A stretch of DNA of 64,000 bases from Petrolisthes cinctipes. Its lineage: Eukaryota > Arthropoda > Malacostraca > Decapoda > Porcellanidae. The stretch is taken from positions 315,001 through 379,000 of the forward strand of contig JAWQEG010001225.1 of NCBI GenBank assembly GCA_033782935.1, read 5' to 3'. This document shows, in pieces, positions 13,801 through 25,967 of the stretch (the stretch's first letter is position 1; every line of letters begins with the position of its first letter). Made by a program: the position numbers and the translations under genes. The notes below the pieces were generated by a model. The model ran no database searches and had not been told where the DNA came from. It worked only from the letters and a program-made list of their open reading frames with translations.

Positions 13801-16800
13801 GTCACGTGTAGCCAGGTAAGGCAGGCAGTTCACGTGTAAATAACAAAATATTCCATGGCGCCATCCACTGACCATTCCTCACACACTGTACTGCACTCAC
13901 TGTGTGTCACGACACGTGTAGCCAGGCTCGGCAGGCAGTTCACATGTAAATAACTAAATATTCCAGGCCGCCATTCACTGACCGTTCCTTACACACTGTA
14001 CTGCACTCACTGTGTGGCACGTCACGTGTAGCCAGGCATTGCAGGCAGTTCACGTGTAAATAACTAAATATTCCAGGCCGCCATCCACTGATCGTTCCTC
14101 ACACACTGTACTGCACTCACTGTGTGGCACGTCACATGTAGCCAGGCACGGCAGACAGTTCATGTGTAAACAACTAAATATTCCTTTCTGCCACATACTG
14201 ACCGGTCCTCACACACTGTACTGCACTCACTATGTGGCACGTCACGTGTAGCCAGGCACAGCAGGCAGTTTACATGTAAATAACTAAATATTCCGTGCCG
14301 CCATCCACTGACCGGTCCTCACACACTGTAGTTTACTCACTGTGTGTCACGTAACGTGTAGCCAGGCACGGCAGGCAGTTCACGTGTAAATAACTAAATA
14401 TTCCATGCCCAGGCACGGCAGCCAGTTCACGTGTAAATAACTAAATATTCCAGGCCTAGGCACGGCAGGCAGTTCACGTGTAAATAACTAAATATTACAG
14501 GCCGCCATCCACTGATCGGTCATCACACACTGTACTGCACTCACTATGTGGCACGTCACGTGTAGCCAGGCACAGCAGGCAGTTCACGTGTAAATAACTA
14601 AATATTCCAGGCCGCCATCCACTGACCGGTCCTCACACACTGTACTGCACTCACTGTGTGGCACGTCACGTGTAGCCAGGCACGGCAGGCAGTTCACGTG
14701 TAAATAACTAAATATGCCAGGGCGCCATCCAATGACCATTCCTCACACACTGTACTGCACTCACTGTGTGTCACGTCACGTGTAGCCAGGCTCGGCAGGC
14801 ATTTCACATGTAAATAACTAAATATTCCAGGCCGCTATTCACTGACCGTTCATTACACACTGTACTGCACTCACTGTGTGGCACGTCACGTGTAGCCAGG
14901 CATGCCAGGCAGTTCACGTGTAAATAACTAAATATTCCAGGCCGCCATCCACTGATCGTTCCTCACACACTGTACTGCACTCACTGTGTGTCAAGTCACG
15001 TGTAGCCAGGCTCGGCAGGCAGTTCACGTGTAAATAACTAAATATTCCAGGCCGCCATCCACTGATCGTTCCTCACACACTGTACTGCACTCATTGTGTG
15101 TCACGTCACGTGTAGCCAGGCTCGGCAGGCAGTTCATGTTTAAATAACTAAATATTCCAGGCCGCCATCTACTGACCGGTCCTCACACACTGTACTGCAC
15201 TCACTATGTGGCACGTCACGTGTAGCCAGGCACAGCAGGCAGTTTATGTGTAAATAACTAAATATTCCAGGCCCAGGCACGGCAGCCAGTTCATGTGTAA
15301 ATAACTAAATATTCCAGGCCGCCATCCACTGACTGGTCCTCACACACTGTACTGCACTCACTGTGTGGCGCGTTACGTGTAGCCAGGCACAGCAGGCAGT
15401 TCACGTGTAAATAACTAAATATTCCGTGTCGCTATCCACTGACCGGTCCTCACACACTGTAGTGCACTCACTGTGTGGCACGTCACGTGTAGCCAGGCAC
15501 GGCAGGCAGTTCACGTGTAAATAACTATATATTCCAGGCCGCCATCTACTGACCGGTCCTCACACACTGTACTGCACTCACTATGTGGCACGTCACGTGT
15601 AGCCAGGCACAGCAGGCAGTTTACGTGTAAATAACTAAATATTCCGGGCCGCCATCCACTGACCGGTCCTCACACACTGTAGTGCACTCACTGTGTGTCA
15701 CGTCACGTGTAGCCAGGCACAACAGGCAGTTGACGTGTAAATAACTAAATATTCCAGGCCGCCATCCACCGATCGGTCCTCACACACTGTACTGCACTCA
15801 CTGTGTGGCACGTCACGTGTAGCCAGGCACAGCAGGCAGTTCACGTGTAAATAACTAAATATTCCAAGCCCAGGCACGGCAGGCATTTCACGTGTAAATA
15901 ACTAAATATTCCAGGCCCAGGCACGGCAGCCAGTTCACATGTAAAAAACTAATTAATCCAGGCCGCCATTCACTGACCGGTCCTCACACACTGTACTGCA
16001 CTCACTGTTTGGCACGTCACGTGTAGTCAGGCACCGCAGGCAGTTCACGTGTAAATAACTAAATATTCCAGGGCGCCATCCACTGATCGGTCATCACACA
16101 CTGTACTGCACTCACTATGTGGCTCGTCACGTTTAGCCAGGCACGGCAGGCAGTTTATGTGTAAATAACTAAATATTCTAGGCCACCATCCACTGACCAG
16201 TCCTCACACACTGTAGTGCATTCACTGTGTGTCACGTCACGTGTAGCCTGGAACGGCAGGCAGTTCACATGTAAATAACTAAATATTCCAGGCCGCCATC
16301 CACTGACAGGTCCTCACACACTGTAGTGCACTCACTGTGTGGCACGTCACGTGTAGCCAGGCAACGCAGGCAATTCACGTGTAGCCAGGCAAGGCAGGCA
16401 GTTCATGTGTAAATAACTAAATATTCCAGGCCGCCATTCGCTGACCGGTCCTCACACACGAAACTGCACTCATTGTGTGGCACGTCACGTATAGCCAGGC
16501 ACAGCAGGCAGTTCACGTGTAAATAACTAAATATTTCAGGCCCAGGCACATCAGCCAGTTCACGTGTAAATAACTAAATATTTCAGGCCACCATTCACTA
16601 ACCGGTCCTCACACACTGTACTGCACTCACTGTGTGGCACGTCATGTGTAGCCAGGCAAGGCAGACAGTTCATGTGTAAATAACTAAATATTCCAGGCCA
16701 CCATTCACTGACCGGTCCTCACACACTGTACTGCACTAACTGTGTGGCATGTTGCGTGTAGCCAGGCACGGCAGACAGTTCATGTGTAAACAACTAAATA

Positions 16801-19800
16801 TTCCAGGCTGCCACATACTGACCGGTCCTCACACACTGTACTGCACTCACTATGTGGCACGTCACGTGTAGCCAGGCACAGCAGGCAGTTCACGTGTAAA
16901 TAACTAAATATTCCATGCCCAAGCACGGCAACCAGTTCACGTGTAAATAACTAAATATTCCAGGCCTAGGCACGGCAGGCAGTTCACGTGTAAATAACTA
17001 AATATTCCAGGCCGCCATCCACTGATCGGTCATCACACACTGTACTGCACTCACTATGTGGCACGTCACGTGTAGCCAGGCACAGCAGGCAGTTCACGTG
17101 TAAATAACTAAATATTCCAGGCCGCCATCCACTGACCGGTCCTCACACACTGTACTGCACTCACTGTGTGGCACGTCACGTGTAGCCAGGCACGGCAGGC
17201 AGTTCACATGTAAATAACTAAATATTCCAGGCCGCCATTCTCTGACCGTTCCTTACACACTGTACTGAACTCACTGTGTGGCACGTCACGTGTAGCCAGG
17301 CATGGCAGGCAATTCACGTGTAAATAACTAAATATTCCAGGCCGCCATCCACTGATCGTTCCTCACACACTGTACTGCACTCACTGTGTGTCACGTCACG
17401 TGTAGCCAGGCTCGGCAGGCAGTTCACATGTAAATAACTATAAATATTCCATGCCGCCATCCACTGATCGTTCCTCACACACTGTACTGCACTCACTGTG
17501 TGTCACGTCACGTGTAGCCAGGCTCGGCAGGCAGTTCATGTGTAAATAACTAAATATTCCAGGCCGCCATCTACTGACCGTTCCTCACACACTGTACTGC
17601 ACTCACTATGTGGCACGTCACGTGTAGCCAGGCACAGCAGGTAGTTTACGTGTAAATAACTAAATATTCCAGGCGCAGGCACGGCAGGCAGTTTACGTGT
17701 AAATAACTAAATATTCCGGGCCGCCATCCACTGACCGGTCCTCACACACTGTAGTGCACTCACTGTGTGTCACGTCACGTGTAGCCAGGCACAGCAGGCA
17801 GTTCACGTGTAAATAACTAAATATTCCGGGCCGCCATCCACTGACTGGTCCTCACACACTGTAGTGCACTCACTGTGTGGCACGTCACGTGTAGCCAGGC
17901 ACGGCAAGCAGTTCACATGTAAATAACTAAATATTTCAGGCCGCCATCCACTGACCGTTCCTCACACACTGTACTGCACTCACTGTGTGTCACGTCACGT
18001 GTAGCCAGGCTCAGCAGGCAGTTCACGTGTAAATAACTAAATATTCCAGGCCGCCATCTACTGACCGGTCCTCACACACTGTACTGCACTCACTATGTGG
18101 CACGTCACGTGTAGCCAGGCACAGCAGGCAGTTTACGTGTAAATAACTAAATATTCCAGGCCTAGGCACGGCAGCCAGTTCATGTGTAAATAACTAAATA
18201 TTCCGGGCCGCCATCCACTGACCGGTCCTCACACACTGTAGTGCACTCACTGTGTGGCACGTCACGTGTAGCCAGGCACGGCAGGCAGTTCACGTGTAAA
18301 TAACTATATATTCCAGGCCGCCATCTACTGACCGGTCCTCACACACTGTACTGCACTCACAATGTGGCACGTCACGTGTAGCCAGGCACAGCAGGCAGTT
18401 TACGTGTAAATAACTAAATATTCCGGGCCGCCATCCACTGACCGGTCCTCACACACTGTAGTGCACTCACTGTGTGTCACGTCACGTGTAGCCAGGCACA
18501 ACAGGCAGTTCACGTTTAAATAACTAAATATTCAAGGCTGCCATCCACTGACTGGTCCTCACACACTGTAGTGCACTCACTGTGTGGCACGTCACGTGTA
18601 GCCAGGCACGGCAAGCAGTTCACATGTAAATAACTAAATATTTCAGGCCGCCATCCACTGACCGTTCCTCACACACTGTACTGCACTCACTGTGTGTCAC
18701 GTCACGTGTAGCCAGGCTCAGCAGGCAGTTCACGTGTAAATAACTAAATATTCCAGGCCGCCATCTACTGACCGGTCCTCACACACTGTACTGCACTCAC
18801 TATGTGGCACGTCACGTGTAGCCAGGCACAGCAGGCAGTTTACGTGTAAATAACTAAATATTCCAGGCCTAGGCACGGCAGCCAGTTCATGTGTAAATAA
18901 CTAAATATTCCGGGCCGCCATCCACTGACCGGTCCTCACACACTGTAGTGCACTCACTGTGTGGCACGTCACGTGTAGCCAGGCACGGCAGGCAGTTCAC
19001 GTGTAAATAACTATATATTCCAGGCCGCCATCTACTGACCGGTCCTCACACACTGTACTGCACTCACAATGTGGCACGTCACGTGTAGCCAGGCACAGCA
19101 GGCAGTTTACGTGTAAATAACTAAATATTCCGGGCCGCCATCCACTGACCGGTCCTCACACACTGTAGTGCACTCACTGTGTGTCACGTCACGTGTAGCC
19201 AGGCACAACAGGCAGTTCACGTTTAAATAACTAAATATTCAAGGCTGCCATCCACCGATCGGTCCTCACACACTGTACTGCACTCACTGTGTGGCACGTC
19301 ACGTGTAGCCAGGCACAGCAGGCAGTTCACGTGTAAATAACTAAATATTCCAAGCCCAGGCACGGCAGGCATTTCACGTGTAAATAACTAAATATTCCAG
19401 GCCCAGGCACGGCAGCCAGTTCACATGTAAAAAACTAAATAATCCAGGCCGCCATTCACTGACCGGTCCTCACACACTGTACTGCACTCACTGTTTGGCA
19501 CAACACGTGTAGTCAGGCACCGCAGGCAGTTCACGTGTAAATAACTAAATATTCCAGGGCGCCATCCACTGATCGGTCATCACACACTGTACTGCACTCA
19601 CTATGTGGCTCGTCACGTTTAGCCTGGCACGGCAGGCAGTTTATGTGTAAATAACTAAATATTCTGGGCCACCATCCACTGACCAGTCCTCACACACTGT
19701 ACTGCACTCACTGTGTGGCACGTCACGTGTAGCCAGGTACGGCAGGCAGTTCACGTGTAAATAACAAAATATTCCATGGCGCCATCCACTGACCATTCCT

Positions 19801-21000
19801 CACACACTGTACTGCACTCACTGTGTGTCACGACACGTGTAGCCAGGCTCGGCAGGCAGTTCACATGTAAATAACTAAATATTCCAGGCCGCCATTCACT
19901 GACCGTTCCTTACACACTGTACTGCACTCACTGTGTGGCACGTCACGTGTAGCCAGGCATGGCAGGCAGTTCACGTGTAAATAACTAAATATTCCAGGCC
20001 GCCATCCACTGATCGTTCCTCACACACTGTACTGCACTCACTGTGTGTCACGTCACGTGTAGCCAGGCTCGGCAGGCAGTTCACAAGTAAATAACTATAA
20101 ATATTCCAGGCCGCCATCCACTGATCGTTCCTCACACACTGTACTGCACTCACTGTGTGTCACGTCACGTGTAGCCAGGCTCGGCAGGCAGTTCATGTGT
20201 AAATAACTAAATATTCCAGGCCGCCATCTACTGACCGTTCCTCACACACTGTACTGCACTCACTATGTGGCACGTCACGTGTAGCCAGGCACAGCAGGTA
20301 GTTTACGTGTAAATAACTAAATATTCCAGGCCCAGGCACGGCAGCCAGTTCATGTGTAAATAACTAAATATTCCAGACCGCCATCCACTGACCGGTCCTC
20401 ACACACTGTACTGCACTCACTGTGTGGCGCGTTACGGGTAGCCAGGCACAGCAGGCAGTTCACGTGTAAATAACTAAATATTCCGGGCCGCCATCCACTG
20501 ACCGGTCCTCACACACTGTAGTGCACTCACTGTGTGGCACGTCACGTGTAGCCAGGCACGGCAAGCAGTTCACATGTAAATAACTAAATATTTCAGGCCG
20601 CCATCCACTGACCGTTCCTCACACACTGTACTGCACTCACTGTGTGTCACGTCACGTGTAGCCAGGCTCAGCAGGCAGTTCACGTGTAAATAACTAAATA
20701 TTCCAGGCCGCCATCTACTGACCGGTCCTCACACACTGTACTGCACTCACTATGTGGCACGTCACGTGTAGCCAGGCACAGCAGGCAGTTTACGTGTAAA
20801 TAACTAAATATTCCAGGCCTAGGCACGGCAGCCAGTTCATGTGTAAATAACTAAATATTCCAGGCCGCCATCCTCTGACCGGTCCTCACACACTGTACTG
20901 ACCTCACTGTGTGGCGGGTCACGTGTAGCCAGGCACAGCAGGCAGTTCACGTGTAAATAACTAAATATTCCGGGCCGCCATCCACTGACCGATCCTCACA
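10807..21000 (+). repeat. About 5.3-kb higher-order duplication with internal rearrangement
   Basis: GTTTAGCC occurs at 10807 and 16131, and the CGAAAC variant at 11135 and 16459, both 5,324 bp apart. Further right, the GCAGGTAG variant (near 12425 and 17639) and the TATAAATA monomer (12225 and 17439) are 5,214 bp apart, so one copy has lost one 110-bp monomer between the markers. Additional markers at 13696 and 19618 (GTTTAGCC) and at 20096 (TATAAATA) show partial extra copies. The right limit is approximate. Confidence 0.7.
17834..19247 (+). repeat. 707-bp local tandem duplication
   Basis: CCATCCACTGACTGG at 17834 and 18541 and the CACGTTTAAATAAC variant at 18511 and 19218 are both 707 bp apart. 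Intervening monomers match in order, including the GGCAAGCAG, CTATATATT and CACAACAGG variants. The older relative at 13300 has CACGTGTAAA, so the CACGTTTAAA change predates this duplication but postdates the split from that copy. Confidence 0.85.
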
Positions 21001-23510
21001 CACTGTAGTGCACTCACTGTGTGGCACGTCACGTGCAGCCAGGCACGGCAGGCAGTTCACGTGTAAATAACTATATATTCCAGGCCGCCATCCACGGACC
21101 GGTCCTCACACACTGTACTGCTCTCACTGTGTGGCACGTCAAATGTAGCCAGGCACGGCAGGCAGTTCACGTGTAAATAACTAAATATTCCAGGCTGTCA
21201 TTCACTGACCGGTCCTCACACACTGTACTGCACTCACTGTGTGTCACGTCACGTGTAGCCAGGCACGGCAGGCAGTTCACATGTAAATAACTAAATATTC
21301 CAGGCCGCCATACACTGACCGGTCCTCACACACTGTACTGCACTCACTGTGTGGTACGTCATGTGTAGCCAGGCACGGCAGGCAGTTCACGTGTAAATAA
21401 CTAAATATTCTTGGCCGCCATCCACTGGCCGGTCCTCACACACTGTAGTGCACTCACTGTGAGTCACTTCACGTGTAGCCAGGCAGTTCACGTGTAGCCA
21501 GGTAAGGCAGGCAGTTCACGTGTAAATAACTAAATATTCCAGGGCGCCATCCACTGATCGGTCCTCACAAACTGTACTGCACTCACTGTGTGGCACGTCG
21601 CATGTAGCCAGGCACGGCAGGCAGTTCACGTGTAAATAACTAAATATTCCAGGCCCAGGCACGGCCGCCAGTTCACGTGTAAATAACTAAATATTCCAGG
21701 CCGCCATCCACTGACCGGTCCTCACACACTGTACTAAACTCACTGTGTGGCACGTCACGTGTAGGCAGGCACGGCAGGCAGTTCACGTGTAAATAACTAA
21801 ATATTCCAGGGCGCCATCTACTGACCATTCCTCACACACTGTACTGCACTCACTGTGTGTCACGTCACGTGTAGCCAGGCTCGGCAGGCAGTTCTCATGT
21901 AAATAACTAAATATTCCAGGCCGCCATCCACTGACCGGTCCTCACACACTGTACTACATTCAATGTGTGGCACGTCACGTGTAGCCAGGCACGTCGGCAG
22001 TTAACGTGTAAATAACTAAATATTCCAGGCCCCCATCCACTTATCGGTCCTCACACACTGTACTGCACTCACAGTGTGGCACGTCACGTGTAGCCAGGCA
22101 CGGCAGGCGGTTCACGTGTAAATACCTAAATTTTCTAGGCTGCCATCCACTGATCGGTCCTAACACTCTCTACTGCACTCACTGTGTGGCATGTCACGTG
22201 TAGCCAGGCACGGCAAGCAGTTCACATGTAAATAACTAAATATTTCAGGCCGCCATCCACTGACCGTTCCTCACACACTGTACTGCACTCACTGTGTGTC
22301 ACGTCACGTGTAGCCAGGCTCAGCAGGCAGTTCACGTGTAAATAACTAAATATTCCAGGCCGCCATCTACTGACCGGTCCTCACACACTGTACTGCACTC
22401 ACTATGTGGCACGTCACGTGTAGCCAGGCACAGCAGGCAGTTTACGTGTAAATAACTAAATATTCCAGGCCTAGGCACGGCAGCCAGTTCATGTGTAAAT
22501 AACTAAATATTCCAGGCCGCCATCCTCTGACCGGTCCTCACACACTGTACTGACCTCACTGTGTGGAGCGTCACGTGTAGCCAGGCACAGCAGGCAGTTC
22601 ACGTGTAAATAACTAAATATTCCGGGCCGCCATCCACTGACCGATCCTCACACACTGTAGTGCACTCACTGTGTGGCACGTCACGTGCAGCCAGGCACGG
22701 CAGGCAGTTCACGTGTAAATAACTATATATTCCAGGCCACCATCCACGGACCGGTCCTCACACACTGTACTGCTCTCACTGTGTGGCACGTCAAATGTAG
22801 CCAGGCACGGCAGGCAGTTCACGTGTAAATAACTAAATATTCCAGGCTGTCATTCACTGACCGGTCCTCACACACTGTACTGCACTCACTGTGTGTCACG
22901 TCACGTGTAGCCAGGCACGGCAGGCAGTTCACATGTAAATAACTAAATATTCCAGGCCGCCATACACTGACCGGTCCTCTCACACTGTACTGCACTCACT
23001 GTGTGGTACGTCATGTGTAGCCAGGCACGGCAGGCAGTTCACGTGTAAATAACTAAATATTCTTGGCCGCCATCCACTGGCCGGTCCTCACACACTGTAG
23101 TGCACTCACTGTGAGTCACTTCACGTGTAGCCAGGCAGTTCACGTGTAGCCAGGTAAGGCAGGCAGTTCACGTGTAAATAACTAAATATTCCAGGGCGCC
23201 ATCCACTGATCGGTCCTCACAAACTGTACTGCACTCACTGTGTGGCACGTCGCATGTAGCCAGGCACGGCAGGCAGTTCACGTGTAAATAACTAAATATT
23301 CCAGGCCCAGGCACGGCCGCCAGTTCACGTGTAAATAACTAAATATTCCAGGCCGCCATCCACTGACCGGTCCTCACACACTGTACTAAACTCACTGTGT
23401 GGCACGTCACGTGTAGGCAGGCACGGCAGGCAGTTCACGTGTAAATAACTAAATATTCCAGGGCGCCATCTACTGACCATTCCTCACACACTGTACTGCA
23501 CTCACTGTGT
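20551..23510 (+). repeat. 1,652-bp tandem duplication left of the Helitron
   Basis: Three markers share a 1,652-bp offset: GCCAGGCACGGCAAGCAG at 20551 and 22203, ACGTGCAGCC at 21031 and 22683, and GAGTCACTT at 21461 and 23113. The copies differ by only a few substitutions by eye. The second copy loses register near 23510, where a GTGTATGTAGTCACGG variant unit begins. A related but more diverged version lies at 26700-27650. Confidence 0.85.
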
Positions 23511-23862
23511 GGCACGTCACGTGTATGTAGTCACGGCAGGCAGTTCACGTGTAGCCAGGCACGGCAGGCAGTTCACGTGTAAATAACTAAATATTCCGGG
23601 CCACCATTCACTGACCGGTCCTCTCACACTGCAGTGCACTAACTGTGTGTCACGTCATGTGTAGTCAGGCATGGCAGGCAGTTCACGTGTAGCCAGGCAA
23701 GGCAGGCAGTTCACGTGTAAAAAACTAAATATTACAGACTGCCATTCGCTGACCGGTCCTCACACACTGTACTGCACTCACTGTGTGGCACGTAACGTGT
23801 AGCCTGGCAAGGCAGGCAGTTCACGTGTAAATCTATATACATAAAGCCAAGATTCTGTCTGC

Positions 23863-23878
23863 GTGTGTGTGTGTGTGT
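23863..23878 (+). repeat. (GT)8 microsatellite in Helitron 5' region
   Basis: Eight perfect GT dinucleotides lie 31 bases inside the Helitron 5' end, followed by a TTCGCGATGCACGCC stretch. A GT-rich stretch close to the terminus is often seen in non-autonomous Helitrons (family knowledge). Confidence 0.9.
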
Positions 23879-24730
23879 TCGCGATGCACGCCTAAACCGT
23901 CCAACTTTGTGTCCTCAAAATTTGCATGTAGGTGAGTCTTGATCCCCTTCAGGTTTAGGGGGGGGTCATACAACGAAACCACATATAACGAAACGTGGAA
24001 GCGAAATAATAATAAATTACTGTGGAAAAAATCTACGGAATCACCATACCACATTTCAGCCTTCCGCAAAAACACGGTCATGTTTAAAGTTTCATTTAGG
24101 TAAATTTTTTCTTACAGAATTGTAGAGCTTGATTTTACACACCAGAATCTGTAAACTAAAGTTTCCTAGGTCCACTGGTTTGCGTACAGCAGCGCCATGA
24201 GTAATAAAGTAGTTACCCCTAAAACCTCCCTAAAAATGAGAACACGTGAGCGTATTGTCGTTCACAATTTCTTTTACCTATTATTATATTATGTTCACGA
24301 TTTCTTTTACTTTTGTCAAATTGATTTTCATTATTGCCATATTTATTTTCACACACAACGAAACCACAAATAACGACACGTGGAAGCGAAATAATAATAT
24401 AGATAAGAAAATACATGGGGTGGGGGGGAAGCAAAATAGTGTCAGATACTGGTCCAGAAATCAACAGCTCATGAACATATTTTAGGCTACAGCACGGATA
24501 TTATTCGATTTGTTTATGCCTTATATCAGTAAGTATATTGTCGTTCACGATTTATTTTACCTATATTATTACATTTTATCCATTTTTATGATTGATTTCT
24601 ACCATATTGGTATAATATTTTGGTAAATATTGAATGAATTACCGTTATTGCATACCGTTTTTCTACCTTCATTACCCACTTATTTAGACCATTCTAAGAC
24701 TATTTTCTTCTATGGCATTTCCTCCGCAAA

Positions 24731-24768
24731 TGCCCCATTTCCAAGATAGGGCATATTCAAATGGGGCA
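24731..24768. repeat. 10-bp perfect inverted repeat inside the Helitron
   Basis: TGCCCCATTT at 24731-24740 is the exact reverse complement of AAATGGGGCA at 24759-24768, with an 18-base spacer. An overlapping smaller dyad (GGCATTT...AAATGCC) lies just upstream. The right arm is duplicated again near 25320 in the internal repeat. No function is evident. Confidence 0.75.
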
Positions 24769-24800
24769 TTTTGAAATTAGCCTGACCTTACCTGACCTTA

Positions 24801-24815
24801 CCTAACCTAACCTAG
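24801..24815 (-). repeat. Telomere-like CCTAA run (TTAGG on minus strand)
   Basis: Two CCTAA units are followed by CCTAG, inside a longer series of CCTGACCTTA and CCTTACC pentamer-like variants. The same block recurs at 25367-25381 in the internal duplication. TTAGG is the usual arthropod telomere repeat, but the run is too short to be a telomere and lies inside a transposon. It is a weak taxonomic hint only. Confidence 0.5.
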
Positions 24816-24951
24816 ACCACATCAGACTACCGGTACCTAACCTGGGCAAACTACCGGGACCTAACCTGGGCAAACTACCAGGAAAACGGCAATTCTTTCA
24901 ATAATTACCAATATTTTTGTACATTATTTTCTTGAGCTCTTGATTCCTGCT

Positions 24952-25593
24952 CCAGTATCAAACACCATTGTCATATTGATTCTCATTATTGTCCTATAGA
25001 GTTTCACTTTTGTCAAATTGATTTTCATTATTGCCATATTTATTTTCAGATTGGTAGAATATTTTTGTAATCCAGTATCAAACACCATTGTCATATTGAT
25101 TCTCAGTATTGTCCTATAGTGTTTCAGTTTTGTCAAATTGATTTTCATTATTGCCATATTTATTTTCTGATTGGTAGAATATTTTTGTAACTTATTTTCT
25201 TGACGTCTTGATTCCTGCTACGGTATCAAACACCATTGTCATATTGAATCTCAGTATTGTCCTATTGAGTTTCAGTTTTGTCTAATTGATTTTCATTATT
25301 GCCAAGATAGGGCATATTCAAATGGGGCATTTTGAAATTAGCCTGACCTTACCTTACCTGACCTTACCTAACCTAACCTAGACCGCATCAGACTACCGGG
25401 ACCTAACCTGGGCAAACTACCGGGAAAACGGTAATTCTTTCAATAAATACCAATATTTTGTACAATATTTTCTTGAGCTCTTGATTCCTGCTCCAGTATC
25501 AAACACCATTGTCATATTGATTTTCATTATTGTCCTATAGAGTTTCACTTTTGTCAAATTGATTTTCATTATTGCCATATTTATTGTCGTCAA
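24952..25593 (+). repeat. Imperfect ~120-bp tandem units in the Helitron
   Basis: Copies starting with CCAGTATCAAACACC or a close variant lie at 24952, 25072, 25221 and 25493. Each contains TTGTCAAATTGATTTTC or a close variant. The first two are 120 bp apart and in direct tandem; later ones are separated by the CTTGATTCCTGCT spacer and the 561-bp duplication. A partial relative lies near 24312. Minus-strand frames of 70-77 codons here are the translated repeat. Confidence 0.8.
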
Positions 25594-25836
25594 CCGGAGT
25601 CGTGAAAAATGTCGTTTACCAGGAGGCACTTCAGTAAAATGCTTAGTGACGCAATTAATAAAAAAATAAGGAAATATTATTAATTATGCTAATATTAGAA
25701 TGATGGAGTTATTGAATGAGGGAGAAAGATTGATATAACAAACATTTAAAAACGACTAATACCTCCAATTATTCACCCACCCACCTCTATTACTATTCAT
25801 CCATCCATCCATTTATTTTATCTAACCACTAAACCA

Positions 25837-25877
25837 TCCCTCCCTCTCCCCCTTCCTTCCCTCCTTCCCTTCCTTCT
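25837..25877 (+). repeat. 41-base uninterrupted pyrimidine tract
   Basis: A run of 41 consecutive C/T bases with CCTT-type periodicity follows a CCAT tetranucleotide repeat (from about 25799) and precedes the GC-rich hairpin region. Such a tract could form triplex (H-DNA) structure; that is inference. It sits about 100 bases from the Helitron 3' end. Confidence 0.85.
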
Positions 25878-25905
25878 ATCCACCCACCGCCCGATCTGCT
25901 CCAAA

Positions 25906-25920
25906 CCGCCCGAAGGGCGG
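25906..25920 (+). other. Upstream duplicate of the Helitron 3' hairpin
   Basis: CCGCCC-GAA-GGGCGG forms a 6-bp stem with a 3-base loop, identical in core to the terminal hairpin 46 bp downstream. Between the two lies another dyad made of GGAGCTAGCGGCTCC-type sequence. A duplicated terminator-like hairpin could be a leftover of an internal end or a second termination signal. Confidence 0.7.
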
Positions 25921-25950
25921 TGGAAGCTCCGCAGGAGCTAGCGGCTCCTA

Positions 25951-25967
25951 GCCGCCCGAAGGGCGGC
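25951..25967 (+). other. Helitron 3' terminal hairpin
   Basis: GCCGCCC-GAA-GGGCGGC makes a 7-bp GC stem and a 3-base loop, followed by 11 bases ending CTAG at 25978. Position and form match the rolling-circle termination hairpin of canonical Helitrons, which lies about 10-12 bases before the CTRR end. Confidence 0.88.

Larger units (their letters stand above)
1..23831 (+). repeat. 110-bp satellite array, block 1
   Basis: The block is a continuous head-to-tail array of a 110-bp monomer with interspersed 47-bp short units. The period is directly visible: the monomer start (TAAATAACTAAATATTCC) recurs every 110 bases, for example around 1160 and 1270. Landmarks in monomer coordinates are AT-rich positions 1-18, CCAGGC at 17-22, CACACA at 44-49, TGTGTG at 65-70, CACGTG at 77-82, a second CCAGGC at 86-91, and a second CACGTG at 105-110. 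All units read in one orientation. The array is open at the left window edge. The first ~360 bases match 10809-11168, so the window begins inside a higher-order copy. The block ends in mid-monomer at the Helitron. Nothing in it supports a gene. A pericentromeric or heterochromatic location is inference only. Confidence 0.97.
24741..25593 (+). repeat. Internal 561-bp-spaced duplication in the Helitron
   Basis: The segment starting CCAAGATAGGGCATATTC at 24741 recurs at 25302. Both copies continue through the CCTGACC/CCTAACC stretch, an ACTACCGGGACC motif and the CCAGTATCAAACACC unit. The first copy has an additional 24-bp tandem (GACCTAACCTGGGCAAACTA...) that the second has only once. This shows growth of the element by internal duplication. 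Confidence 0.8.

Noticed and set aside
15698..15886. 62-codon minus-strand frame, with a similar 83-codon frame at 50028-50279
   Set aside because: It lies wholly in satellite monomers, and the repetitive peptide mirrors the 110-bp repeat. No domain is visible.
1..23831. CRISPR-like regular repeats
   Set aside because: The repeat is continuous with no unique spacers, the unit is 110 bp and the context is eukaryotic. It is a tandem satellite.
24219..24485. Overlapping frames of about 80 codons on both strands within the Helitron
   Set aside because: They are low-complexity AT-rich sequence open on both strands, with no Rep, helicase or other recognisable motif.
24801..24815. Interstitial telomere from CCTAA units
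   Set aside because: There are only two or three units, mixed with CCTGACC variants and duplicated as part of the Helitron interior. It is not a telomere or a chromosome fusion site.
24924..25629. Minus-strand frames of 70-77 codons with repeated NMAIMKINLTK-like peptide
   Set aside because: These are translations of the ~120-bp tandem unit. They show no sign of a start context or a conserved domain.
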